Shown piece after piece: positions 11,131 to 20,525 of a stretch of DNA of 64,000 nt (the stretch's first letter is position 1; the number at the start of each line of letters is the position of its first letter). Made by a program: the position numbers and the translations under genes. The notes below the pieces were generated by a model. It had not been told where the DNA came from and ran no database searches. It was given only the letters and a program-made list of their open reading frames with translations. This stretch comes from Paraburkholderia sprentiae WSM5005 (GTDB lineage Bacteria > Pseudomonadota > Gammaproteobacteria > Burkholderiales > Burkholderiaceae), in contig NZ_CP017561.2 of the NCBI RefSeq assembly GCF_001865575.2, forward strand, positions 2,046,001-2,110,000, in the 5' to 3' direction.

Positions 11131-12147
11131 TCACCTGGATTCGTTCGACGGCGCGCCGCCGCTCGCGAGCCACGTCGCGCGCGCGAGACACAGGTCCGTC
11201 CAGGCTTTGGCCTTGTCGGGCAGGCTGCGCAACAGATAGGCCGGGTGATAGGTGACGATCACCGGCACACCCTCGTACGTGTGCACGCGGCCACGCAGCG
11301 ACGAAATGCTCGCTTCGGTCTTGAGCAGGCTCTGCGCGGCGAAACGGCCGAGTGCGACGATCAGCTTGGGCTTCACGAGCGACACCTGGCGCTGCAGATA
11401 CGGCTCGCAACGCGCGACTTCATCCGGCTGCGGATTGCGGTTGCCAGGCGGGCGGCACTTGATCACGTTCGCGATATACACGTTGGTGCCGCGGGCGAGC
11501 GCGAGCGAACGCAGCATGTTATCGAGCAGCTTGCCGGCCTGGCCGACGAACGGTTCGCCCTGACGGTCCTCGTTCTCGCCCGGCGCTTCGCCGATCAACA
11601 TCCAGTCGGCCTCTCGATCGCCGACGCCGAACACTGTGTTGGTGCGCTTCTCGCAAAGGCGGCACGCTTCGCATCCGGCGACACGTTCGGCTAGCGCGTC
11701 CCAGTCGAGTGTGTGGACGGCCAGCGGCGCGGGCGCATCGCGGCGCGCGTCGGCGGATGCGGGGACCGCCGCGGTTTGATCGTCGAACCATGCGAAGTCG
11801 TCGTCGGGTGGGGCGTCGAGAGTCGGCGGTGTCGAAGAGTCGGGCTGCGGGCGCGGCTGGGTTGTTTGTCGCCGCTGCGCAGTTGCGTCCAAGCGCGGCG
11901 CAGATTCGCGCGGCGCTTGCTGCGGCGCGATGTCGGTGGATGCGCGCAGCGGTTCGTGCGCGGTCTGCGGCGAAGGCTCCCCGCGACGCTCGCCGCTCGT
12001 GTCTTCGCGCATGGATGGCGACGGCTCGTCCGCTTGCGCCGCAACGGCATCACCCTGCCCGCCCTCCGTCTGTTGCACCGCGAGCCCGCGACGCACCCAC
12101 AACGGCGCGAGTCCGAATTCTTCCAGCACCGATTCATGCAGCGCCAT
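11131..12147 (-). CDS. Uracil-DNA glycosylase, family 4 (Fe-S type)
   Basis: Removes uracil from DNA in base-excision repair. The catalytic half (about 148-338) has C159-x2-C162 of the 4Fe-4S cluster, the active-site loop GEAPGENEDRQGEPFVGQAGKL split over residues 186-207, NVIKCRPPGNRNPQPDE and the HPAYLLRS motif. A short N-terminal segment (MALHESVLEEFG) is joined to the enzyme by about 120 residues rich in Pro, Ser, Thr, Gln and Glu, so the 338 residues exceed the usual 200-230. The start follows GGAGGG. Its first codons overlap rimI by 14 bases. Confidence 0.93.
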   Translation of the reverse strand: MALHESVLEEFGLAPLWVRRGLAVQQTEGGQGDAVAAQADEPSPSMREDTSGERRGEPSPQTAHEPLRASTDIAPQQAPRESAPRLDATAQRRQTTQPRPQPDSSTPPTLDAPPDDDFAWFDDQTAAVPASADARRDAPAPLAVHTLDWDALAERVAGCEACRLCEKRTNTVFGVGDREADWMLIGEAPGENEDRQGEPFVGQAGKLLDNMLRSLALARGTNVYIANVIKCRPPGNRNPQPDEVARCEPYLQRQVSLVKPKLIVALGRFAAQSLLKTEASISSLRGRVHTYEGVPVIVTYHPAYLLRSLPDKAKAWTDLCLARATWLASGGAPSNESR

Positions 12148-12628
12148 CTGTGCCCTCCGTGGCAAACGACAGACGCATGACGATCGCGTCCTCCCGGCCG
12201 CGATGCCGCGCCGGATAATAATTTTTGCGCCGGCCGATCGACGCGAAGCCGAAGCGCTCGTACAACCGGATCGCCCGATGATTCGACGGCCGCACTTCGA
12301 GCAGCAGTCCGTCGAGCTTCTCCGCGCGCGTGATGCGCACCGCCTCGCGCAGCAGCGCGAGGCCTGCGCCGGCGCCTTGGGCTTGCGGCGTGACGCACAG
12401 ATTGAGCAGATGCATTTCATCGACGACCGGCATCAGCACGCAATAGCCGATCAGCGTGCCCGTCACGTGCCGCAGACAGATGCCGAAATAGCCATTGCGC
12501 AGCGAGTCGCCGAAATTGCCGCGGCTCCACGGAAACTCATAGGCGAGCTTCTCGATCGCGGCGACTTCGTCCAGGTCGCTCTCGGTCATCGGCGACATAT
12601 AGCGCTCCGCGAGCAGCACGCCGCTCAT
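12134..12628 (-). CDS. rimI: Ribosomal-protein-alanine N-acetyltransferase RimI
   Basis: GNAT enzyme that acetylates the N-terminal alanine of ribosomal protein S18. The 164 residues include the RimI-typical IEKLAYEFPWSRGNF region, the acetyl-CoA loop VTPQAQGAGAGLALL and the C-terminal LEVRPSNHRAIRLYERFGF. The ATG overlaps the tsaB stop in an ATGA arrangement, suggesting translational coupling. A tsaB-rimI pair is common in bacteria; here the udg gene is added downstream. Confidence 0.93.
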   Translation of the reverse strand: MSGVLLAERYMSPMTESDLDEVAAIEKLAYEFPWSRGNFGDSLRNGYFGICLRHVTGTLIGYCVLMPVVDEMHLLNLCVTPQAQGAGAGLALLREAVRITRAEKLDGLLLEVRPSNHRAIRLYERFGFASIGRRKNYYPARHRGREDAIVMRLSFATEGTDGAA

Positions 12629-13470
12629 GGGCGCGCCTCGTCGCTGGACGGCTGGCCGGACGCGCCGTCCGGCGAGCGCTCGGCGGACTGCTCCGACTGC
12701 ACGGCGGCATGGACCGCTTTGGCTGATTTCGCCGCTTTGTCGGCCATGCGCTCGGCGGTCGTCTGCGCGACCTTGTCGCGCACGTAGTCGGGCGCGGCCC
12801 GATCGGCTGGCACCGTGCGACCCGCATGAAACGCGCGCAGCGCCGCATAGGCGAGCGGCAGCGCATGCGGCAACGCTTCGCCATCGACGCTCCGCGCGGC
12901 CGTGGCCGCCGGCAAGCGCTCGCCGAACGCGGCAGCCGCGTTGCCGGCGAGTGTGAACGGCCCGTCGGGCAGCACGAGCCGCTCGGGCGCATCGAGCGAG
13001 GCCGTCTGCACGGTGTGCCATTCGCGTTGCGCGTGGTCCCACGCATAGTCGGCCCAGTAGATTTCGTCCATGCGCGCGTCGAGCGCGGCGAGCACGCGCG
13101 TCGTCGACGGATCGCGCAGGCGCGCGCTTTCCGCGCACACGAGCAGCGTGCCGATCGGCACGACCGGCAGGTTCAGGCCGAACGCGAGGCCTTGGGCGAC
13201 GCCGGTCGCCGTGCGCAGTCCGGTGAACGAACCCGGACCCGAGCCGAACGCGATCGCGTCGCAGTCCGCCAGCGTCAGGCCGGCTTCGTCGAACAGTTCG
13301 CGGATCGCCGGTAGCAGGCGTGTACTAGACACCGCGCCGGTCTGTTCGTGACGCAGCCAGACGCGGGGTTCGGCGGTGAGTTGACCGGCGGCATCGACAG
13401 ACGCTGACACGAGCGCCGCCGAACAATATTCGGTCGATGTATCGAGGGCAAGGAGCACTGTTTGAGTCAT
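12625..13470 (-). CDS. tsaB: tRNA threonylcarbamoyladenosine biosynthesis protein TsaB
   Basis: Non-catalytic partner of TsaD in forming t6A at position 37 of ANN-decoding tRNAs. It starts LLALDTSTEYCSAALV and has the FGSGPGSFTGLRTATGVAQGLAFG segment that marks TsaB, plus a 281-residue length slightly above the usual 230 because of a C-terminal Ala/Lys/Ser-rich tail (about 240-281). First gene of the tsaB-rimI-udg-DUF1853 operon, divergent from the acyl-CoA-binding protein gene. The start was set at the ATG aligning with the family; no strong ribosome-binding site is seen. Confidence 0.94.
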   Translation of the reverse strand: MTQTVLLALDTSTEYCSAALVSASVDAAGQLTAEPRVWLRHEQTGAVSSTRLLPAIRELFDEAGLTLADCDAIAFGSGPGSFTGLRTATGVAQGLAFGLNLPVVPIGTLLVCAESARLRDPSTTRVLAALDARMDEIYWADYAWDHAQREWHTVQTASLDAPERLVLPDGPFTLAGNAAAAFGERLPAATAARSVDGEALPHALPLAYAALRAFHAGRTVPADRAAPDYVRDKVAQTTAERMADKAAKSAKAVHAAVQSEQSAERSPDGASGQPSSDEARP

Positions 13471-13638
13471 GGACCGTATTGTAATCGGCGCCGTGCGCGT
13501 GAATGATGGTTTGCGCGGGCCGCGCTGACCTGCTTTGCGACCACCACCGTTTGGAATGAGCCCTCGGCCTCGCGGCGGCGGGCAATTGTTATGATTTGCG
13601 GCCGATCTCATCTCTCCCGCCGAGCGGGCCAAACGACC

Positions 13639-13908
13639 ATGACCGACATCAACGCCCAGTTCGCGCAAGCCCAGCAAGACGTCAAGCAACTGCCCGAGCG
13701 TCCGGGCAACCTGACGCTGCTGCGTCTTTATGCGCTCTTCAAACAGGCGAGCGAAGGCGACGCGCGCGGCGACAAGCCGGGCTTCACCGACATCGTCGGC
13801 AAATACAAATACGACGCGTGGGCGGCGCTCAAAGGCACGGCGCAGGAGGCGGCGAAGCAGCAATACGTCGAGCTCGTCGAGTCGCTGAAAAGCGGCGCCG
13901 CGACCTGA
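13639..13908 (+). CDS. Acyl-CoA-binding protein
   Basis: Small four-helix protein of the ACBP family that binds long-chain acyl-CoA esters in the cytoplasm. The 89 residues contain the family core: LLRLYALFKQASEGD, then the PGFTDIVGKYKYDAWAALKG block with the conserved Tyr, Lys and Trp ligand residues, and a terminal helix AAKQQYVELVESLK. It stands alone, divergent from tsaB. The open frame extends 16 codons upstream but the family start is MTDINAQF. Confidence 0.93.
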   Translation: MTDINAQFAQAQQDVKQLPERPGNLTLLRLYALFKQASEGDARGDKPGFTDIVGKYKYDAWAALKGTAQEAAKQQYVELVESLKSGAAT

Positions 13909-14408
13909 GTTGCCGCTAGGCCAGCCGTCTGCTGGAGTGGCGGTCTGACGCGGCTGCGACTGCCTCGCGGCGGTGTCGGACTCGACGCTGCGAGCGGCCG
14001 CCTCGCTTGCCTGCCTAATTCCGGCACGTGTTCCGTCGGAATTGTCCGAATAGTGGCGCAGTGCAGCAAATGTCGCTATAATGCCGCCTGCGCTTCACTG
14101 CTTTGGCCGTTTTTCTTCCAGCGGCCCCCGCGGCGCAGCGTGCCATAGCGTTTGCTCCAATCCAGTTTAGAACCTGTCCCCTCTGCCTAGCCCCCTCCGG
14201 GCTCAAGTCCCAGGCTGGCGACTCGCCATGTTGGCTCGTCGCATCCGATACAGCTTCTAACTAGAAACTCGCCTTCATTGTCGCGAGTTGCCCCCGTTTT
14301 TCGATTTGCTCGCTGCTTTTTTGCTCGCTGAATCCGACGACTTGGGTATGCCGATTGGCGTTGACGTTTCATCCGATGAACCACCCAGGATCGTTTTCAA
14401 GGATTCAC
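13909..14408 (+). other. 500-base gap: acbp tail and long rhlE leader
   Basis: No gene is recognised. The left part follows the ACBP stop; no clear terminator hairpin was found. A -10 hexamer TATAAT at 14077-14082, with a poor -35 (TGGCGC at 14054-14059, 17-base spacing), would give a transcript with about 320 untranslated bases before rhlE. That leader is rich in pyrimidine runs and short GC hairpins. Confidence 0.5.
14054..14082 (+). promoter_or_regulatory. Possible sigma-70 promoter of rhlE
   Basis: The consensus -10 TATAAT (14077-14082) is seen; the -35 TGGCGC is weak, so an activator or a different -35 may be needed. Predicted transcription start near 14089. Confidence 0.4.
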
Positions 14409-16037
14409 ATGACTTTGAGCAACACCCCCAGCAGCCCGTTGAACGCCATCGCCGACGAAGCACTCGGTCTCGCACCCGCCGCTCCCGAAGCCGCCGCGCC
14501 GGCTGACGCCAAGCCGACCTTCGCGTCGCTCGGCCTGTCCCCGGACGTCGTCTCCGCGCTGACCGCCGCCGGCTACGAGCACCCGACGCCGGTGCAGCAA
14601 CGCGCGGTGCCGGCAGCTATCGCCGGCCGCGATCTGCTGGTTTCGAGCCCGACCGGCTCGGGCAAGACCGCCGCCTTCATGCTGCCCGCCATCGAGCGTT
14701 TCTCGCAGCTGCAAAAGACCCAGGCGAGCCAGCCGCGCGAACCGCGCCCGGCCGACGGTGGCCGCGGCCGCCGTCCGCAGCCGGTCGCGCGTCCGACCAT
14801 GCTGGTACTCACCCCGACCCGTGAACTCGCGATGCAGGTTACGACCGCCGCAGCGACGTACGGCAAGCACCTGAAGCGTCTGCGCACCGTCAGCATTCTC
14901 GGCGGCGTCGCTTATGGCCAGCAGTTGATGCTGCTCGCGAAGAACCCTGAAATCCTGGTCGCCACGCCGGGCCGTCTGATCGACCACCTCGAGCGCGGCC
15001 GCATCGATCTGTCGCAACTGCAGATCCTCGTGCTCGACGAAGCGGACCGCATGCTCGACATGGGTTTCATCGACGACATCGACACGATCGTGGCCCAAAC
15101 GCCGGCTACCCGTCAGACCATGCTGTTCTCCGCCACGCTCGACGGCAAGATCGGCTCGCTGACCGGCCGTCTCTTGAAGGACCCCGAGCGTATCGAGATC
15201 GTCCAGCGCCTGGAACAACGCACCAACATCGCGCAAACCGTCCATTACGTCGACGACCGCGATCACAAGGACCGTCTGCTGGACCATCTGCTGCGCGACG
15301 ATGGCCTCGACCAGGCCATCGTCTTCACCGCGACCAAAATGGACGCCGATCAGTTGGCAGGCCGTCTGGCCGACGCCGGCTTCGAGTCGGCCGCCCTGCA
15401 CGGCGACCTGCCGCAAGGCGCGCGTAACCGTACGATCCGCGCGCTGCGCGAGCGCCGCGTGCGCGTGCTAGTCGCAACCGACGTCGCCGCTCGCGGTATC
15501 GACATCCCCGGCATCACGCACGTGTTCAACTACGACCTGCCGAAGTTCGCCGAAGACTACGTGCACCGTATCGGCCGTACCGGCCGCGCGGGCCGCTCGG
15601 GTATCGCGGTGAGCCTCGTGCATCACGCCGAACAGGGCGCGCTCAAGCGCATCGAGCGCTTCGTGCGCACGCCGCTGCCGGTCAACGTCGTCGCAGGCTT
15701 CGAGCCGCGCAAGGCGGCGCCTGCGGGCAATGGTCGTCCTGGCTTCGGCGGGCGCGGCCGTCCGGCCGGTAACGGCCGTCGCTTCGGCAGCGGTTCGGGC
15801 AAGCCGGGCGGCTACGCCGGCTCCCGCAGCGGTAGCGGTAGCGGTAGCGGTAGCGGCAATGGCAACGGCTGGGGCAACAAGCCGGCTGGCGGTTCGCGCG
15901 AAAGCACCGGCGGTTCGCGTGACGGCTATGGTGCCCGCGAAGGCTTCGGCGGTGGTTCGCGCGACGGCTACGGTTCGCGTGACGGCTTCGGCGCGCGCCG
16001 CAACGACGGTCCCCGTTCGGCACGTCGCGGCAGCTAA
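14409..16037 (+). CDS. rhlE: DEAD-box ATP-dependent RNA helicase RhlE
   Basis: RNA helicase acting in ribosome assembly and RNA turnover, often cold-induced. The 542 residues show the Q motif (FASLGLSPDV, TPVQQRAVPA), Walker A SPTGSGKT, VLDEADRMLDMGF, the SATLDGK motif and HRIGRTGRAGRSG. The last 110 residues are a Gly/Arg/Ser-rich RNA-binding tail with GSGSGSG and repeated RDGYGSRDGFGA-type units. The ATG is 5 bases after AAGGA; an in-frame ATG 18 codons upstream lacks such a site. The gene is preceded by a long leader and followed by a strong terminator. Confidence 0.94.
   Translation: MTLSNTPSSPLNAIADEALGLAPAAPEAAAPADAKPTFASLGLSPDVVSALTAAGYEHPTPVQQRAVPAAIAGRDLLVSSPTGSGKTAAFMLPAIERFSQLQKTQASQPREPRPADGGRGRRPQPVARPTMLVLTPTRELAMQVTTAAATYGKHLKRLRTVSILGGVAYGQQLMLLAKNPEILVATPGRLIDHLERGRIDLSQLQILVLDEADRMLDMGFIDDIDTIVAQTPATRQTMLFSATLDGKIGSLTGRLLKDPERIEIVQRLEQRTNIAQTVHYVDDRDHKDRLLDHLLRDDGLDQAIVFTATKMDADQLAGRLADAGFESAALHGDLPQGARNRTIRALRERRVRVLVATDVAARGIDIPGITHVFNYDLPKFAEDYVHRIGRTGRAGRSGIAVSLVHHAEQGALKRIERFVRTPLPVNVVAGFEPRKAAPAGNGRPGFGGRGRPAGNGRRFGSGSGKPGGYAGSRSGSGSGSGSGNGNGWGNKPAGGSRESTGGSRDGYGAREGFGGGSRDGYGSRDGFGARRNDGPRSARRGS
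15828..15857 (+). repeat. Five tandem AGCGGT/C hexamers in rhlE
   Basis: Five copies of a 6-base unit encode Ser-Gly repeats in the low-complexity tail. The unit is a multiple of three, so copy-number change would alter tail length and keep the frame. Confidence 0.85.
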
Positions 16038-16088
16038 TCGCCCATCCGACAGACCGGACGGCTTCGCGCCGTCCGCGACAGGAAAGAA

Positions 16089-16116
16089 AACCGGTGCTCA
16101 GGCGCCGGTTTTTTTT
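16089..16116 (+). terminator. Rho-independent terminator after rhlE
   Basis: A 9-base-pair stem (AACCGGTGC pairing with GCGCCGGTT, one T-G pair), loop TCAG, then a run of eight T. It lies 51 bases past the rhlE stop. Confidence 0.9.
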
Positions 16117-16429
16117 CGCCCATAGGCTGTCCGCCCCAAATTTCACGATGTAAAAAAATTTTTTGCGTCGTAAAAAATCATGCTGCAAAGCACAAGAACG
16201 GCCATTGCAACAGGGAAGATATCGTTTCTCATCGCGAAACGAAAGCTCCAAGACATTGATTTGACAGAAAAACAAATATTGAAGAAACGCTTTGCGGCGT
16301 CTATTGCACACTCTTCGGTTTGCCTAGACTCTTATATAAGACTTCACGAAACGGAATGCCTCTACGGTCGCGACGCTTCGAGAAGACAGAGTCACCCATC
16401 CACCATAACTGGCATCGAAGGAGCACATC
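16117..16429 (+). other. AT-rich upstream region of aceA
   Basis: No gene is seen in these 313 bases. They are clearly AT-richer than the surroundings and contain the palindrome at 16147-16169, a further GTAAAAAATC copy of its half, and TATATAAG at 16333-16340 without a convincing -35. Most likely it is the control region of isocitrate lyase. Confidence 0.6.
16147..16169. promoter_or_regulatory. Palindromic A-tract/T-tract site upstream of aceA
   Basis: A 23-base near-palindrome: GATGTAAAAAA, central A, TTTTTTGCGTC; 9 of 11 positions in the arms pair. A third half-like GTAAAAAATC follows directly. It could be an operator or a bent upstream element; the protein is unknown. Confidence 0.35.
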
Positions 16430-17740
<1,311 letters not shown>

Positions 17741-17938
17741 GATCGGGCCGGTCGGGGTCGTGCAGTTCCGGGCCTGAGCGCACAAACGATCGGCAAACGT
17801 CGAGCGGCACCACAAGAGTGTCGCCGACATAGGGAGAACCGTGCCGTGCCCGATTGACTGGCTGAAGCGTCAGCGCGCATGCCAGCGGCCGGGGTCCAGA
17901 AGAAGCCGGCACGCGACACGCCTGCGGCGGCGAAGCTG

Positions 17939-17972
17939 AACGCGCCGGCATCGCTGTCGGCGCGTTTTTTTT
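17939..17972 (+). terminator. Rho-independent terminator, downstream of aceA
   Basis: A 9-base-pair stem AACGCGCCG / CGGCGCGTT with a 10-base loop and eight T. It sits about 200 bases after aceA; no gene was recognised between the two. Confidence 0.85.
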
Positions 17973-18014
17973 CGAATGCGCCGCGCGCCGGCAATCGGCC
18001 GGCGGCGCATCGTT

Positions 18015-18449
18015 TCACCGATAGACGATCACAGGAATCTTCGTATGCGTGAGCACGCGCTGCGTTTCACTGCCGATCAGCAGGCTGCCGAGCCCACGCC
18101 GGCCATGCGATGCCATGAAGATCACGTCGCAGCCGCCCTGCTCAGCGGCTTCGATGATGCCGAGATACGGCGCCGGATGCACGCTCGTGCGGCTCTCCAC
18201 GCTGACGCCGACGCGGTGCGCCGCACGCTCCACTTCGCGCAGATGCACGCGCGCTTCGCGCTCGCTGCGCTGCAGGAACTCGCCGGGCAGTTCGACCACG
18301 ACATCGGAGAACGGCGAGTACGGATATTGCGGCAGACACGCGTACGCGGTGACCCGCGCGCCGACGGCCTGCGCGAGGTCGATCGCGCCCGCTATCGCCT
18401 TGCGCGACAGATCTGAACCATCGGTTGGAACCAGGATGTGCCTGAACAT
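18015..18449 (-). CDS. Universal stress protein (UspA family)
   Basis: Single-domain, 144-residue Usp protein. It starts FRHILVPTDGSDLSRKA and has the nucleotide-binding signature ASHGRRGLGSLLIGSETQRVLTHTKIPVIVYR, which fits the ATP-binding G-2x-G-9x-G(S/T) pattern. Such proteins are induced in stress and stationary phase; the partner is unknown. GGAGG precedes the ATG. It converges on aceA across a terminator. Confidence 0.92.
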   Translation of the reverse strand: MFRHILVPTDGSDLSRKAIAGAIDLAQAVGARVTAYACLPQYPYSPFSDVVVELPGEFLQRSEREARVHLREVERAAHRVGVSVESRTSVHPAPYLGIIEAAEQGGCDVIFMASHGRRGLGSLLIGSETQRVLTHTKIPVIVYR

Positions 18450-18585
18450 AATGCCCTCCGTCACCGGCTGCGCGCAGCGCGGCCTCAGCGTCCAACGAAG
18501 CCCGGGGTGCAGGCTGCTCGAAACGATTCTAGTGCGTATGAATGGGGGTAGGGATCGGCTTCGTGCCGGTCTGGCGATTGGCGCA

Positions 18586-19488
18586 TCAGTCCCAGTAACC
18601 GGCTTCGCCGTACGTATGTTTGAGGAAGTCCAGAAACAGCCGCACTCGCAGCGGCAGATGACGGCGCTGCGGGAACACCGCGTGGATGCCGATGCGCGGC
18701 GCGGCGAATTCGTCGAGCACGCTGACGAGGCGGCCCGCTGTGATGTCCGCGCCGACCTCCCACCACGAGCGCCACGCGAGCCCGTGCCCGGCGAGACACC
18801 ATTCGTGCAGCACCGCGCCGTCCGAGCACTCCATCGTGCCGGACACCTTGATCGACACCACCTTGCCGTCGTGCTGGAACATCCAGCCGCGCTGCTGGTT
18901 CGCGCTCGCGCCCAGCGCAAGGCAGTTGTGGCGCGCGAGATCGGCAAGGCTATGCGGCGCGCCGCGCCGGCTCAGATACGCGGGCGACGCGACACACACG
19001 CGCCGGTTTTCAGCGAGTTTCAGCGACACCAGCGTCGAATCGGGCAACTCGCCGAGCCGCACCGCGCAATCGAAGCCTTCGTTGACGAGGTCGACGAGAC
19101 GATCGGACAGATCCAGCGTAATCGACACGTCCGGATGCGCGACGGTGAACGCGGGCACGAGCGGCGCCACGTGCCGGCGCCCGAAGCCGGCCGGCGCCGA
19201 CAGCCGCAGATGGCCGCTCGCCTTCACTCCGCCCGCCGAGACGCTAGCCTCGGCGTTCTGCATGTCGTGAAGAATGCGCTGGCAGTCTTCGAGAAAGGCC
19301 GAGCCTTCGAAGGTCAGCGTGAGCTTGCGCGTCGTGCGCACGAGCAGCTTGACGCCGAGGCGCTCTTCGAGCGCGTCGATGCGTCGGCCGATGATCGCGG
19401 GCGCGACGCCCTCGGCGAGTGCCGCCGCGGACAGGCTCCCCTTGGCCGCAACGGTGGCGAAGGTCTCGATCTGCTTGAAACGGTCCAT
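18586..19488 (-). CDS. LysR-type transcriptional regulator
   Basis: A 300-residue LysR regulator. The N-terminal winged helix-turn-helix (IETFATVAAKGSLSAAALAEGVAPAIIGRRIDALEERLGVKLLVRT, residues 7-53) is typical, followed by an effector-binding domain. Divergent from the haloacid dehalogenase gene, 149 bases apart, with a perfect 18-base inverted repeat between; LysR proteins usually control the divergent neighbour, so it probably regulates the dehalogenase and perhaps aceB. The effector is unknown. Confidence 0.92.
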   Translation of the reverse strand: MDRFKQIETFATVAAKGSLSAAALAEGVAPAIIGRRIDALEERLGVKLLVRTTRKLTLTFEGSAFLEDCQRILHDMQNAEASVSAGGVKASGHLRLSAPAGFGRRHVAPLVPAFTVAHPDVSITLDLSDRLVDLVNEGFDCAVRLGELPDSTLVSLKLAENRRVCVASPAYLSRRGAPHSLADLARHNCLALGASANQQRGWMFQHDGKVVSIKVSGTMECSDGAVLHEWCLAGHGLAWRSWWEVGADITAGRLVSVLDEFAAPRIGIHAVFPQRRHLPLRVRLFLDFLKHTYGEAGYWD

Positions 19489-19552
19489 GAACGAGTACGC
19501 GCCGCGCCGCGCAAAAGTGAGTGGTGCGCGTCAGATTAGGTATATGAAAGTA

Positions 19553-19570
19553 AAAGATCAAGTGATCTTT
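19553..19570. promoter_or_regulatory. Inverted repeat, likely LysR operator
   Basis: Perfect arms AAAGATCA and TGATCTTT around a 2-base centre, between the divergent LysR and dehalogenase genes and just upstream of a possible promoter. Location and symmetry suit a LysR recognition site. Confidence 0.55.
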
Positions 19571-19577
19571 AGCGTAT

Positions 19578-19606
19578 TTTTAGCACCCAAGGTCACCCAA
19601 TACAAT
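19578..19606 (+). promoter_or_regulatory. Possible promoter of the haloacid dehalogenase gene
   Basis: TTTTAG, 17 bases, TACAAT. A weak -35 next to the 18-base operator suggests a promoter needing activation. Confidence 0.4.
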
Positions 19607-19637
19607 CGACCCCGATCTCTGACAGGAGCGCACGGCA

Positions 19638-20444
19638 ATGTCGGCCACAACGACACCTTCCCCGCGAGCAGTGATTTTCGACGCCTACGGCACGCTGTTC
19701 GACGTGCATTCGGTCATCGCCGCCGCGGAGCAACTGTTCCCCGGACACGGCGACGCACTGTCGCAGCTTTGGCGTCAGAAGCAGATCGAATACACGCAAC
19801 TACGCACGCTCGCCGCGCGTACCGACGCTCCCGGCGAACACTACCGCCCGTTCTGGGACATTACGCTCGACGCACTGCGTTTCGCCGCGAAAAGACTGCA
19901 GCTCACGCTCGGCCGCACGGCCGAAAAACGGCTGATGGACGAGTACGCGTGTCTGTCCGCGTTTCCCGACGCGGTGCCCGCGCTGCGCGCGTTGCGCGAG
20001 CCCATTGCCGCGCCGCGTGTCGGGCTTGCGATTCTGTCGAACGGCAACCCGCAGATGCTCGACATCGCGGTCAAGAGCGCCGGCATGAACGCCCTCTTCG
20101 ATCATGTGCTGTCGGTCGACGCGGTGCGCGCTTATAAACCCTCACCCGCCGCATATGCGCTCGGCCCCGACGCGCTCGGCGTGTCCGCGCGCGAGATCGT
20201 GTTCGTGTCGTCGAACGGATGGGACGTCGCGGGCGCGGCATGGTTCGGCTTCACGACGTTCTGGCTGAACCGGCAGAACCTGCCCGTCGAAGAGCTCGGC
20301 GTGACGCCGCATGGCACCGGCGCCGGCATGAACGATCTGCTGGGTTTTCTGCGGACGCTCGCGACGACGCCGCGCTCGAGCGACGGCCGTCAAACGAAAG
20401 TTCATGGCAGTGGCAGTCGCAAGCGCGCCGGCCCGCGCGGATGA
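19638..20444 (+). CDS. Haloacid dehalogenase, type II (HAD superfamily)
   Basis: Hydrolyses L-2-haloacids to D-2-hydroxyacids in family members (chloroacetate to glycolate). The 268 residues hold the nucleophile D15 in FDAYGTLFD, the LSNGNPQML motif, the lysine in YKPSPAAYALGP, and the SSNGWDVAGA motif that separates type II dehalogenases from generic HAD phosphatases. It lies 81 bases before aceB on the same strand with no terminator between, so the two may be co-transcribed. It is divergent from a LysR gene. True substrate could be another 2-substituted acid. Confidence 0.88.
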   Translation: MSATTTPSPRAVIFDAYGTLFDVHSVIAAAEQLFPGHGDALSQLWRQKQIEYTQLRTLAARTDAPGEHYRPFWDITLDALRFAAKRLQLTLGRTAEKRLMDEYACLSAFPDAVPALRALREPIAAPRVGLAILSNGNPQMLDIAVKSAGMNALFDHVLSVDAVRAYKPSPAAYALGPDALGVSAREIVFVSSNGWDVAGAAWFGFTTFWLNRQNLPVEELGVTPHGTGAGMNDLLGFLRTLATTPRSSDGRQTKVHGSGSRKRAGPRG

Positions 20445-20525
20445 CGGCGCCCCGTGCCTTCGGCAATCCACTTCCCCGTTTTTTAAGCTTCGCATTTTTG
20501 CAGTCTGACCGACCAAGGAGAAAAC

